In this document: positions 11,319-22,640 of the stretch, piece by piece
Layout of the letters: every line of letters starts with the position of its first letter
How positions within the stretch are numbered: position 1 is the stretch's first letter
Source of the DNA: Peromyscus leucopus
Taxonomy: Eukaryota; Chordata; Mammalia; Rodentia; Cricetidae
NCBI RefSeq assembly: GCF_004664715.2
Contig: NC_051063.1
Span: 70,480,518 to 70,544,517 of the forward strand
Reading direction: 5' to 3'
Length of the DNA stretch: 64,000 nucleotides
Notes under the pieces: generated by a model
Told to the model about the DNA's origin: nothing
The model's database searches: none
Seen by the model: only the letters and a program-made list of their open reading frames with translations
Translations under genes and position numbers: made by a program

Positions 11319-12229
11319 CCAACGGAAGAAGGGACCATGTGACCCCTCTCTTTTCTCCTTATAAGAGGTCACATACAAAGGCAGGAAGCACCGCCTCCTT
11401 TGGGCCATATAGCTCAAGATCATGGGCAGAGCAAATACCACTACATTCTACATTGAACATCTTCGTCTATTCCTATATCTATCTGAACTTCTGTGTTCTT
11501 TGGTCAAGACCTCCTCAACCCATCTCCCCAGCCCTTGGTAGCCACTTATGGATTGCTTTTGACACTAGGAGTTTGACTGTCTTAGATCCCACTAGTGAGT
11601 GAGAACAGTCCTTAAGATTGGCACACAGCTGGTGCAGATGTTTAATCCTGCCTCAGCTTCAGATTCTTCCTCATTGCCATAGACATTCAAAGACTGCTTC
11701 CTGACATGATTGGAGTGAAGGTGTGCATATGAGTCTGCTTTCCTTGTTTGGACATGTGACGCCCTGGATATGCTCAAACTTTAAACAAGTGCACAGGTGT
11801 ATCCTCAGAGTCCATACAGAGGCTGAAATGGAGAGCCCAAACCAGAGCGTCGTGTTTCTACTCTGAAACTTGAAGTGAATCATCTTGTTTTAACATTGTC
11901 TACAAGGCTGAATTAATATATTGCTTGTGGGGATCCAGGGACTTAGGACTCATTTTATGTTTCATTTGTAAATTTGATTGGAAGAAGTAATAGGAGCCTA
12001 TTTTAGAGTTTGTTTTGTGTTTTCATGAAACATTTTAATGTATCCATTTAAACCATGGTAGAGACACAGTAATGGTCTGCCTTCTAAGTGTTTGTGATTA
12101 TACCCATCAGCAAATGCTACTTCGAGCCCTAGTCTCGGCTTCTCTTTGCAAGCCATAAATGCAGAGATGAGTGGCTACTTGAGGGGCCAAGAATAAGTCT
12201 TGGCTTAGTGTTCAGTCCTAAATGGGACA
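11319..12229. other. Unique intronic sequence
   Basis: No repeat or exon recognised. Confidence 0.5.
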
Positions 12230-12785
12230 TTTATACCACCTTCACCCCTAAGGCTCAGGAATCACTGTGGAGGAGAGCAGAAAGAATAAAAGAGCTGGAG
12301 AGCAGGAAGAAGAGCCTTGAGATGCTGTCTTCTGAGAGCATGGTACAGTCAACCCAGTCATGACACCACAGCTACTGTGGCTACCTGCACTGGGCCTGCA
12401 CAAGACGGGTTCTGTCCACAGTCAGCCATGGATGGGTTTGGAAGCGACTCGCCGTTCCCTACCCCTCCCTACTGAACTCTTGGTAACTAGTGGATCCTGG
12501 AGGAGCAGTCATTGTCTTCAGGACTGTGCCCATGGGTAAGCCCAGCAGGCTCCAATGCACAGCTTGAAGCCAGTGCTCAGACAGCAGATCTTGTTAAACT
12601 CAGTTGGTCTTGAAAGATTTCAAAGATGTGAATGTGAGAAAGGGACGTGCATGGAGGAGAAGAAGGGTGGTAGTGATGGGGGAGAGTAGAGAGGAGGGAG
12701 ACGAGGCATGCAGAATGCACTTCATACGTGTATGAGGCTGTCAAAGGACACAGCTAATAAAAAACGTTTCGAAAGAAAAATTAAA
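12230..12785 (+). mobile_element. L1 3' UTR fragment (Lx-like)
   Basis: The order of motifs follows the rodent L1 3' UTR: gatgctgtcttctgagagca, ctgcactgggcctgcacaag, cattgtcttcaggactgtgc, cttcatacgtgtatgaggct, and finally taataaaaaacg. It is 5'-truncated, with no ORF2. Confidence 0.75.
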
Positions 12786-13704
12786 CCATAATAAAACGAA
12801 AGTAACCCAAGTTAATACAGGGCCATGGGCTAGGAGTGCCTCTGAGAATTGGAGAATTTTTCTCCATGTGTGAGACTTGCATCCTTAGGCAGGTGTTGGC
12901 CAGTCCCTGGCTCAGCTTCCCAGCAGACAGCAAGGCAGGCCCTGCCTTCCCATCCTTGCCTCTGATTTGTCTCCCAAAGCTGAAAGCGTCCCTCTCCAAT
13001 CTCCACACAGACAGCTGCCAGGAAGCTTTTTGTTTTCTTCTCCCCCAAGCTTTCAAACTTCTTATTAGGTGTCCATGACTTCTGGCAAAGTCCCAGAGTG
13101 CCAAGGACATTAGATCATTTAAAACTGGGTCACTCCAAGGCTAACTGTAGCATTGCCTCACTTAGCACACTGCATCCAGAGTCGCTTTGCTTTTATTAGC
13201 TTCTCTTGATAAGCACCTGGGGTGTTCATGGACCAGTGTTCCTTGCTTCATGAATGTAGGTTGTCCAGGAAAAGATATGCTGATCCCTAAGTATTTTGGA
13301 ACACCGAGTTGCAGCAACCCTCACTCTGTTTCCAAATAAACCCTCTAACATGACCTCCCACTTTTGGACTTCCTCACAGGGTAAAAGATGTGTCTTGTCC
13401 TTGCTTCATCTGTTAGAAGACTCTTCATGCTTCCTGGCATTATCACCAATTTTTTTTTCAGGCACCAGTTTTACTTTCAGTGCATGAGAAATGAATCCAG
13501 AAGGGGCACTTCTCAAATGGACCTCACTAGTCCTGGGACTCAAATAGATTTTCCCCTCCATTACCATCAGAGAAGATATATATGAAATAGACACAGTCAT
13601 CACACCCAGTTACCTGTACTGTGTTTCCTGTGATTACATGCTTAGTCATATTCATAGCCTATGTTGAGTATTTATTTATCTACATTTGAGTGTTTTATTT
13701 GTAT
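12786..13704. other. Unique intronic sequence
   Basis: No exon or clear repeat. Overlapping antisense frames near 12781-13110 are unremarkable. Confidence 0.5.
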
Positions 13705-13822
13705 TTTAGTTGTGAGGTAGAGTCCTGGAATATAGTCCAGGCTGACCTGGAACTTGGGTTCCTCTTACCTCAGACTCTCAAATGCTGGGATTACATGTGT
13801 GTCATCATGAATGCCCGGCTAT
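13705..13822 (-). repeat. B1 SINE fragment
   Basis: Antisense B1 signature: agtccaggctgacctggaac ... atgctgggattacatgtgtg, ending in catgaatgcccggct. Confidence 0.8.
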
Positions 13823-14076
13823 TTCCTTGTTAAAAAAAAATCAAACAATAACCCATTACATTATTTCTTAAACCAATGTGCTACTCTTTCCCCTCAGAGG
13901 TTGGGTGAATGGCTCTGCCTTCGTGCAGAATTGCCTGGTTGGACGCATAGTTCTAGACCCATCATGATGCAGCTTCTCCCAGAGGAACATCAGTTACCTG
14001 CTGAAATGAGCCTTTGGCATATGTCATAGAATGCCGTGGACTTCTGTGCTTTAATGGGATCTTTCTATATACTCCA
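13823..14076. other. Unique intronic sequence
   Basis: Nothing recognised. Confidence 0.5.
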
Positions 14077-14460
14077 TGTCTTAGTTAGGGTTTCTATTGC
14101 TGTGATGAAACACCATGACCAAAAAACAAGATAGGGAGGAAAGGGTTTATCTGGCTTACACTTCCAGATTTCTGTTCATCACTGAAGGAAGTCAGGACAG
14201 GAACTCAAACAGTGCGGGGACCTGGAGGCAGGAGCTGATGCAAAGGTCATGGAGGGATGCTGCTTACTGGCTTGCTGTCTTATAGAACACAGGTTCACCA
14301 TCCCAGGGATGTCACCACACCCACAAGGGGCTGGGCTCTTTCCCATCAATCACTAATTAAGAAATTGCCTTACATCTGGATCTTATGGCGGCATCTTCTC
14401 CATGGAGGGTCCCTCCTTTCAAATAACTCTAGTTTGTGCATCGAGTAGATGTAAGACTAG
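14077..14460 (-). repeat. Dispersed rodent repeat A, copy 2
   Basis: Begins with the inverted signature gtcttagttagggtttctat and runs through aggaaagggtttatctggct. The distal part has taattaagaaattgccttac. Confidence 0.75.
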
Positions 14461-15775
14461 CCAGCACACCCCCTGACTGCTCCAGAAGCCTTGTGATCAA
14501 GTCATTGCAGAGGGCATGCTCTCAACAAGGGTCCCGTGTCCTGAAATACAAAGTGGAGAATTGGATATTAACAAGCAAATGTCATGGATGGAGACAGACA
14601 ACCGGGTAGTAGATTCTCAAAGCCTGTTTCTCCCAGAATTCTCATCCTTTTGTCTGTAGTAATATGGTCACAGGTGGGGACACAGCTCACCTGAAGTACA
14701 TTTTTAACAAGAATGTATTAACTCTTCCAATGCTTTAAAGTCAACAAGGGCAGAAAAATACATGTCAATGCTGTGAAATCTCTGGCCTCCAGTGTCTTAT
14801 TGGTGCTTGGCTGGGTTTTGCTAAGTGAATGAATTAGGTGAGATGTAGATGAAGACATACCACAGGTCTCTTAACCACAGAAGGACCAAGCGCATGCTGA
14901 TGGTGTCTCAGCAGTGGGGAAGGCAGGTCTCCATTCTTGGTGCCTGTCTGGAGCAGCACCTGTCGTTTAGAGGAGTAAGGTCACAGCTACATTTGGGGTA
15001 TGGTGCTGTTGGCAAACATCTTGTAAACAATGACAAAGACCCGCAAGACTCTGAGAACAGTGACAAGAGGTGCCTCAAAGGTGTTGGGTCTGCAATGTCA
15101 TCTCTGGGAAGGCTCTGTAGGAAAATGGAGTTAACAAAATAGTGCAAGATTAGAGACTTTTGAGATCGGACATGGAGAAGGGCATGACCAAACACAGGAA
15201 ATACATGTAGGGTTTGAAAGCATGTCCCTATCCAAATACAGACCCAGTGCCAGCAGGTAATAGCTGTGGCCTGGGGCAGGGAACCTCTATCAGCTTTAAA
15301 GTGGGACTGAAATCCCATCTACTCATATCTCACTGTGTGTTGTGTTCACACCACAGTGCATCCTTAACACATGCCTGGTGCCCTGTCAACACAGAAACAA
15401 CAGTCGTGGCGGTCTACAGTAGAGCAGAGCTACTGTTGCCGTGAGGGTTACAGCGTGGGTTGCTAGAGAAGGCCAGGCTTTGGGGGTTGACATCAGCCTT
15501 GTAGGCTTTTGTGCTCTTGCTCCAACTTGTCCTTCCTGCCTCGTGTCACCCTACTGTGTGACATATGCCTCACGCTGAGGGAACGCCCCAGTCCTTGAAC
15601 AGCAAGTCCTCTTTCCTTCTTTCTTTCTCCCCACGTGCTGTTCGCTTTCCTAGACTTGCTGAGGCTGTGTCCCCTTCATTGTCATCCTTCCCCGTGCCCT
15701 CTGGTTGGGGGGGGGGATGACTGTCAATTCCTTGAGTGGGTCCAGAGCTCCTTCCTCCGCCATCATCACATATGT
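14461..15775. other. Unique intronic sequence
   Basis: 1.3 kb without a supported gene or repeat. A run of nine G lies near 15709-15717. Confidence 0.5.
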
Positions 15776-15826
15776 GTCTGCGTGTGTGTATGTATGATGT
15801 ATGTGCTATATATGTGCGTTCATGTA

Positions 15827-15870
<44 letters not shown>
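15776..15870. repeat. (TG)n microsatellite, imperfect then pure
   Basis: Degenerate tgtg/atgt sequence, then a pure TG run at about 15830-15868. It forms the tail of the inverted SINE that follows. Confidence 0.92.
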
Positions 15871-15871
<1 letters not shown>

Positions 15872-16216
15872 ATGTGTATGGCATGAGTGCATCTGTGCAC
15901 GCTGCATTCATGTGTTGGTGAGTATGGACATATGTTTGCCATGACATACATGTGGCAGCAGAAGGTAACCTTGGGTATGGGTCCTTGCCTTCCACCTTAT
16001 TTGAAACGGAATCTATTTGGTGTTCACTGCTGCATAATTCAAACTAGTTGACCTGCAAGCTTCCAGAGAGTCCCATCTCTGCCTTCTGTCTCACCCCAAG
16101 AATACTGTATTTCAGGTGTGTAGCACTCTGTCTAGCTTTATATGGGCTCTGGGGATCCAAACTCAGGTCAGTGTTTTCACAGCAAGTGCTCTGCCCAGAG
16201 GCATCTCTCCGGGCTT
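15871..16216 (-). repeat. Degraded B4/RSINE1-type dimeric SINE
   Basis: Inverted. It has tgtgtagcactctgtctagc and gggatccaaactcaggtcag inside, and the promoter end gcccagaggcatctctccgg at right. Confidence 0.6.
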
Positions 16217-16313
16217 CTCATCACATTTGCTTGCATCTCCTTGTTCTAGGCTGCAGGCTTCTTAAAGGAGTATCTAGGAAATAGAGCTCACAGTGCTCAC
16301 AGTGACATGTGGA

Positions 16314-16500
16314 GATGAATGAAGGGTGGGTGGATGATAGATGCATTCATGGGTGGTGAATGAACGATGAATGGATTGAGGAGTGGCTGGTTGATGGATG
16401 GCTACCTGGATAGATAGATGATGGATATATACATGCATTCATGCATGAGCAACAGATGACTAGGTAATGAATGGACAATGGATGGATGATAGACGAATAA
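16314..16500. repeat. Degenerate (GGAT)n/(GATG)n tandem array
   Basis: Many diverged tggatgga and gatgaatgg units over about 190 bp, the decay pattern of an old tetranucleotide array. Confidence 0.88.
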
Positions 16501-16894
16501 ATTACCCCAAATATAAGAAGAAAATGGTCAAACTGAAGATGACTCCATACACAGAATTTTCCTTGACCAATGAAGATCCCTGAAACACAAGCTAGAAAAT
16601 TGTGCTTTTAACCTTAAATGGTAAGGCTAGGCCTGTGTGGGTGCCTTCCAGACACCTAACAGAATACCTGATACACCATAGTAACTCTGGGTGACAAGCA
16701 GACACAGTGACCTACAGAGAACTCACTCAGTGAGTTTGGATGGGGAGTATCCACACACATTGTGTCTGGGCAATACTGTAAGACTATATTGTGTCCTTAA
16801 GGCCTCTTCAATTTTAACTTAGCTAAGAATTGTTGGGTGTACGGGTACATGCTGGGTGTCATGGAGTTCCATGGGAACATGGCCCATGGGTATA
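16501..16894. other. Unique intronic sequence
   Basis: Nothing recognised. Confidence 0.5.
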
Positions 16895-16938
16895 CTGGTA
16901 GTTATTAATCGACTTGACACAAGCCTAGGAAGAGAAAC
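16895..16938 (+). repeat. Dispersed repeat A, copy 3, left part
   Basis: tagttattaatcgacttgac and acaagcctaggaagagaaac match the start of family A. The copy is split by the L1 that follows and resumes near 17966. Confidence 0.7.
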
Positions 16939-17965
16939 TTTTTAATAATATTTTTTCCAACCTGATCACAGTTTCCCTCCCTCCTTCCTCTCCTCCCAGC
17001 CCCTCCTCTAACCTCTGCTATCCGCCTCCCATCCACTCCTCCTCCTTTCTCTTCAGAAAAGGGCAGGCCTCCCATGTATATCAGTCAGCCATGGCATATC
17101 AAGTTGCAGTAAGACTAGGCACCCCTCTTCTATTAAGGCTGGACTAGGCAACCCAGTAAGAGGGAAGAGTCCCAAAAGCAGGTAACAGAGTCAGAGACAG
17201 CCCCTGCTCCCACTGTTAGGAGTCCCACAAGAAGGCCAAGCTATACAACTGTCACATATAAGCAGAGTGCCTAGGTCAGTCCTATGCAAGCTCTCTGGTT
17301 GGTGGTTCAGTCTCTGTGAGCCCCTATGAGCCCAGGTTAGTTGATTCTGTGTTGTTGTTGTTGTTTTATTTTGTTTTGTTTTGTTCTTGTGGTGTCCTTG
17401 ACCCCTCTGGCTCCTACAATCCTTCCTCCTCCTCTTTTACAGGATTCCCCAAGCTCCACCTAATGTTTGGCTGTGAGTTTCTGCTAAGTTAGTGGGTGAA
17501 GCCTCTCTGATGACAATTGGGCTAGGCAAAAACTTATGAGTCTAGCAGAATATCATTAGGAATCATTTCATGGACTTTTTTTTTCTGCCAGTCATGTTTG
17601 GTTCTATCCTGGTTATCTGGGCTGTCCTGCCTCTGAGTCCTGGCCCTCCAGGCACTGCCAGGGCTTCCTCTCATGGTATGGGTCTCAAGCTGGACAAGTT
17701 ACTGGTTAGCTACTCCCATAATTTCCGTGCAACCTTTGCCTCAACACATCTTGTAGGCAGGGCAAATTATAAGTCAATGGTTAGGTGGCTGGGTTGTGGT
17801 CCCAATCTCCCCAGTGGAAGTCTAGCCAGGTTATTGGAGATGGCCCATTCAGGCTCTGTATCCTCCATTGCAAAGAGTCTTAGCTAGGGTCACCTTCATA
17901 GATTCCTGGGAGTTTCCATTGCACTGGGTCTCTAGCTCATCCTAGAGGTGCCTGCTGATTCTGGT
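16939..17965 (-). mobile_element. L1 3' end (Lx-like 3' UTR), inserted in repeat A
   Basis: Minus orientation. The 3' terminus is at left (tttttaataatattttttcc), beside the characteristic purine-rich tract seen here as tttccctccctccttcctct. Further right are the L1 3' UTR motifs ctgctcccactgttaggagt, gtggtgtccttgacccctct and gggtctcaagctggacaagt. It is 5'-truncated, and the 105-codon frame within it is not L1 ORF2. Confidence 0.85.
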
Positions 17966-18260
17966 TGATCTTAATTAAGAAAATGCTGCCATAAGATTGG
18001 TTTGTAGGGAACTCTATAGGGTATTGCCTTGATTAATGATTGATTGGGAGGGCCCAGCCTACTGTAGGCAGTGGCATCCCTGTAGAACAAGAAACCTGAC
18101 TGAGAAAGCCATGAGGAGCAAGTCAGTAAACAGCACTCCTCCATGGACTCTGCTTCAGCTCCTGCCTCCAGGCTCCTGCTTTGAGTTCCTGCCCTGAATT
18201 CCTTCATGATGAACTGTAAGCTGTCCTCCCTAAACTGTTTGGTCATAATGCTTATCACAG
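17966..18260 (+). repeat. Dispersed repeat A, copy 3, right part
   Basis: taattaagaaaatgctgcca then aaagccatgaggagcaagtc and cagtaaacagcactcctcca continue family A exactly where the left part stopped. Confidence 0.78.
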
Positions 18261-18539
18261 GGATAAAAAGCAAACAAAGACAGAAATAAAATAACAAAGA
18301 CCAGGTTAAGACCATTCTCCCCAAATGGACCAATTCTCAGAAATTATTCTTTATAGTATCTTTATTTTAAGAAGTATAAAATTAGACAAAGAATATAAAA
18401 ATCTGTGAATTCGTATGCAAAGATTTCTCCACATAAATATCACTGAAACATTAGGATAAAAGAAGGGAGAAATCACTAGTTACCCATTGAATGAGCACAG
18501 GCAGGGAGAAGCCAGTGGTACCGAAGGAAGACTATACAG

Positions 18540-18700
18540 TCTGAAATCAAGGTCAGGGATTGATTTATTCATTCCAGCTCACTGTGTGGCTAGGAAAATA
18601 TGTTTCCTCACTGTGCCTTAGTCTCCCCACCTCTAGAATAAAAACATGCTTTCCAGGTTTGTTTGGAGGTCAAAGAAAAACAATAAGGACAAATACATTG
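18540..18700 (+). repeat. MIR SINE
   Basis: MIR core order: ctcactgtgtggctaggaaa, ctcactgtgccttagtctcc, ccacctctagaataaaaaca. Confidence 0.65.
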
Positions 18701-19020
18701 CACTCTCTCAAAAATGTGAACTAGTTGACTTACTTAATGAGAAAGTTATCTTATGTCTATGCCCTGGGCATTCTGCTTCTTTGACTCTCCATCTCTACCA
18801 GTGGCCTACTCTACTGTCTTCCCTCTGACACTGGACCCTATCTCCACAGCCCTTGTCCTTTGCAATGTCTACTTTTCCTCGTCTTTGCAATTCCTGCCTA
18901 TTCAGCAGCCACCCAGCCCCACATACAACAAATGGTCTTTCCTAGTTCCCTACACATCATCGCTCCTGGAACCACAAACCTGAACCAAAGAATAAATGTT
19001 TTCTACAAACAAAAGAATAG
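18701..19020. other. Pyrimidine-rich unique sequence
   Basis: C/T-rich, possibly another L2 remnant. Nothing firmly recognised. Confidence 0.35.
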
Positions 19021-20030
19021 TTTGTTGCTACAAACATAAGACTCGGACTTATCCCTCAGTATAGAGTCACGGGGAGGCATTCCATCTGGTGCAAGCTCGA
19101 CTCTGTATGGAGGACCAGCCTGGCATGGAGCTGACCTGGCATGGAGCTGACCTGGCATGGAGCTGACCAAGGGCTTCAAACGGGAGAGCTCCACATGGCT
19201 GCTCTGCACTCAGATTCTCGCTGCCTCTTCCATACTGTAACCGATACCCTCCGAGGTGACACTTGCTAAGTACGTTAATAGAATCTTGCTGTCCTTTGGG
19301 GGTGGCCGCATGAAGGACGTTGGCAGCTGAGTAGTATGGAGTGTCCAGTTGGAAAAGAGTGGCTTTTTTGTGCAGACATGCCTGGCGCCTGCTGGACATC
19401 AGTCTTGTGGGATCCCAGGAGCACAGAGCAGAGCAGCACATTGCTCAGCTCTTCAGCTTGAGTCAGCCAGTGTAGGAAGTAGCCTTCCAGGTAGCAGTCA
19501 GTGGATCCCAGTGACAAAGCAAGTCCAGGTGGCCCTTTATCTAAACTGTCATTGAACTTCCAAATGGCATGAGATGTGGACAGGCAATAGTTCGTCCTCC
19601 GGTTAGTTGTTGAATACCTTTGACAGCATTCCCACAGGAGTTCCTTCATAATTGGGCTACGAGTCTTGCTCTCCATGGAGACAGCTACTTCAAGAGACAG
19701 TGAAGAAGCAAATAAAGTTATCAGTTACACTGAGTGAGCTGCCAGCGCGTTCCCACCCACTGTCGGGCCTGCTCTTTCTCACTCAGATCGCTATTTCTCT
19801 AACTGTCCTTGGGGATGACTCTGGGCCATTTCACAATCCTTGATGCTATCCCCTGAAGGGGCTCCTGAGTGCCTTGTTGTGTTTGGAGGATCCTCTTGCT
19901 GTGGTTTAGGGCCCACATGAAGCACGTGACAGCTACAGTGGGTCCGAGCTGATTTTAAGGTTAGGGAAACTTGATGCGTGGCCATGCTTTCTTTGTAGAA
20001 TTGTTGCTCATCTACAAAAAGAGAAAAACA
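19021..20030 (-). other. CpG-retaining block of unknown nature, with 133-codon minus frame
   Basis: About 1 kb with clearly more CpG dinucleotides (e.g. cctccgaggtgac, agcgcgttccc, gtcctccggtt) than the surrounding intron. A minus-strand frame of 133 codons (19275-19676) and an overlapping one of 124 codons (19067-19441) lie inside. I recognise neither product. An aataaag (19711-19717, + strand) and TG/CA-like ends hint at an LTR or retroviral-type insertion, but no primer site or duplication is evident. A processed pseudogene or non-coding RNA exon is also possible. Confidence 0.3.
19121..19168. repeat. 16-bp tandem repeat, three perfect copies
   Basis: Unit tggcatggagctgacc repeated three times without a mismatch, inside the CpG-retaining block. 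Confidence 0.97.
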
Positions 20031-20094
20031 GATGCTAACAAAAACTCAGAGTCTCAGTGTGCTGCCTAGTCTCACCAATACAGGGTAGAGTCAT

Positions 20095-20437
20095 TCTGGA
20101 AGACAGAGCCTCCGTTGAGGAAATACCCCCACCAGATTGGCTTGTGGGCAAGCCTACAAGACATTTTCTTGATTGATAATTGATGCAGAAAGACTCAGCC
20201 CACTGTGGGTGGTGCCACCCCTAGGCAGGTGGTCCTGGGTATCACAAGAAAGCAGGTTGAGCAAGCTCTGGTGAGCAAGCCAGTAAGCAGCACTCCTCCA
20301 TTGTCTCCTGACTCCAGGTTCCTGCCCTGACTTTCCTCGGTGATGGATTATAACTGCAGGACCAAACATACCCTTTCCTCCCCGAATTGCTTTTGCTCAT
20401 GTGTTTTATTACAGCAATAGAAACCTTGACTAAGACA
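20095..20437 (+). repeat. Dispersed rodent repeat A, copy 4
   Basis: cttgtgggcaagcctacaag, gatgcagaaagactcagccc, then the end signature cagcaatagaaaccttgact. Confidence 0.78.
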
Positions 20438-21117
20438 CCCAGCAACCTTGTCTAATGCAAGAGGGGGTGTTATTATGCTGAAAGAGAAAGATGTCACCTG
20501 CCTCTGTAAGGCTACCAATGGTCATTTCACCAGGATGTTGGGACACAACCTGCATTTTAAACTGGAATTCAGTAATGGCAAGTCTGATAATAAGTTTAAA
20601 CCCTTTCATTGTGTGACATCATTCAAAAATAAAAACATCTTTAAAACATTTTTAAAAATGTGCAGGAGCAGAAGTGGTGTAAGTTTACGACTTTTTATCT
20701 TGGAACTTGCACGTATTGTGCAGGTACTTGAGAGTGAGACCCAGGTCTAAACACGAGATCACTGAGCTAGCACGAAGCAACTTTATACAGCGCATTTACA
20801 GCCTGCTCATCTTGACTGGGAGGCCGGATGTTTGAGTTTCTCCCTGTGTTATCATTTAGGTAGTACTCAGAGACTCAGATTTTTGGACCAATTTGATCTC
20901 AAGATTGGGGATGCTTGATCTATAGTGATGTCTCTTTATAGAACCAAGGACTGTTTTATGACCTAGAGGAGAAAAGAGCAGCATCTCTACAGCAATCCTT
21001 ACCCACAAGTGTGAGGAGGATTGGGTTTCATCTTACAAAATCGTGACCCTTGAGTGAGACGGTCCAGGAAAGAGATAAGATCCAGAAAGAAAAATATATC
21101 AGAATCCAGGTCTGAAA
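20438..21117. other. Unique intronic sequence
   Basis: No repeat or exon recognised. Confidence 0.5.
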
Positions 21118-21204
21118 AAGAGTTCTGTCAGTAAGGCTTACCTCGCAAACCTAACAACGTGAGTTTGATCTCCAGAATTCACATTAAAAAAAAAAAAAAA
21201 AAAA
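21118..21204 (+). repeat. B4/RSINE1-type SINE, left part
   Basis: tRNA-like part (tcagtaaggcttacctcgca ... tttgatctccagaattcaca) ending in a 19-nt A run. It is separated from its right half (21436-21640) by an inserted B3. Confidence 0.6.
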
Positions 21205-21210
21205 GCATTT

Positions 21211-21430
21211 GGTGGCTGGAGAAATGACTCAGTGGTTAAAAATACTGGCTGCCCTTCCAGAGGACCTGGGTTCAAATCCCACCACACACATGGCAGCTCA
21301 CAACCATCTGTAGTTCCAGTCCCAGGGACTCTGACACCTTCTTCCTGCTTCCACAGGCATTGCACACACATGGTACACAGACATACATGCAGACAAAATA
21401 CCCATACACATAAAAGTTAAAAAAAAAAAT
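21211..21430 (+). repeat. B3-type tRNA SINE
   Basis: Full-length: ggtggctggagaaatgactc, ccagaggacctgggttcaaa, acagacatacatgcagacaa, then an A-rich tail. Confidence 0.88.
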
Positions 21431-21435
21431 CCAAG

Positions 21436-21640
21436 TGCAGCGGAATATGCTTGTAATCCCATGCTGTGAGGAAGATACAGGAGGATCCCTGGGGCCCACT
21501 GGCCAGTTAGCTCAGTCTGCTTGGCATAGTTTAAGCCAATGAGAGATGAGTCCTCGGAAAAATAAGGTGGAGGGTACCTGACGAATGACACTGGAAATGG
21601 ACCTCCGGCCTATACACGCATTGTGTCTACATACATGGGG
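21436..21640 (+). repeat. B4/RSINE1-type SINE, right part
   Basis: B1-like right half: gcttgtaatcccatgctgtg ... aaaaataaggtggagggtac and a gacctccggcctatacacgc tail. It completes the element begun at 21118. Confidence 0.65.
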
Positions 21641-22357
21641 GAGGAGAGGGTCCAGCCCATGCTTTCATTATAGGAGTCCATTATAGGAGTCATTATGAGT
21701 CCTAGTGCAATAGGAAATCAGGGTAGCCCTGACGGTGGCACTTGTCTCCATCCTACAGAGGGCTCCGTTGTGGGCTGATGCCCAACTCTCCCCACATAGG
21801 AGGATGTTGTTTATTGAAGTTTAGCCTTTTTATCCTCAGGTGGCTGTCAGATGCAAAGGGGATAGAGATCAGCCTCGAACTCTGGCCTCCCCAGGTGACT
21901 TTACTCTCCACTGTTGTGATTGATGGCCTTGTTTCCCTGGCATCACAGTTGTCAACAGATGAGGCTGGGAAACAAGAGGCAGCCCTGCAAAGTGGAGGTC
22001 CGCAGGTGGCCGTGGAGCTTTGCAAAGACCCAAACACAAAGCTTTCAATAAAACCATGAGCTGGGAGGCTGAGCTCCCAACTGCACCCCCTACCTCCCAT
22101 CCAGAACGTGTCATTTGTGATTTGTGAAATGGGATCCAGATCGTTCCCAGTTAACCACCGGGACACTTAAGTCTCAATAAATGAAAGTTAGAAGACCAAC
22201 CTAATAACAAGTGTTCAAGTGTGAAACCTGAGTCAGCTTAATAAGCTTTACACCATTTAAAAAATATGAGGCAACTTCTGTGCAGTGTTCAAGAGAATTA
22301 AGCCTGTGGCAGGTCAGTGTGTTCACCTGGAGGTTGCCAGTTTAAGAACACCAAAGT
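21641..22357. other. Unique intronic sequence
   Basis: Contains a short near-repeat around cattataggagtc (21669-21700). Nothing else recognised. A 137-codon minus frame (21753-22166) has no recognisable product. Confidence 0.45.
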
Positions 22358-22640
22358 GTGTGGGGATTGTGTATGTGCAGCTATGTGTGTAAAGAGGCCA
22401 GGCATCGGCCTCTAGTGTCATCACTCAGGTGCTTCCCAGGGTCTCTCACTGACCTGGGGCTTACTTATTAGGCTAGACTCACTGGCCAGTAAGCCCTAGG
22501 AGTCCATATAGCTCCATGCTGGGATTAGAGGCATGTGCTGCCATGCCTGTCTTTTTACATGTGGGCGGGGAGGTGCTGGGGGTCAAGCTCAGATCTTCAA
22601 GTTTGTACAGCCAGGACTTTAGCATTTCAACCACTTCCCC
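22358..22640 (-). repeat. B4/RSINE1-type dimeric SINE
   Basis: Inverted. agggtctctcactgacctgg, atgctgggattagaggcatg and tttttacatgtgggcgggga are in the usual order. Confidence 0.7.
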
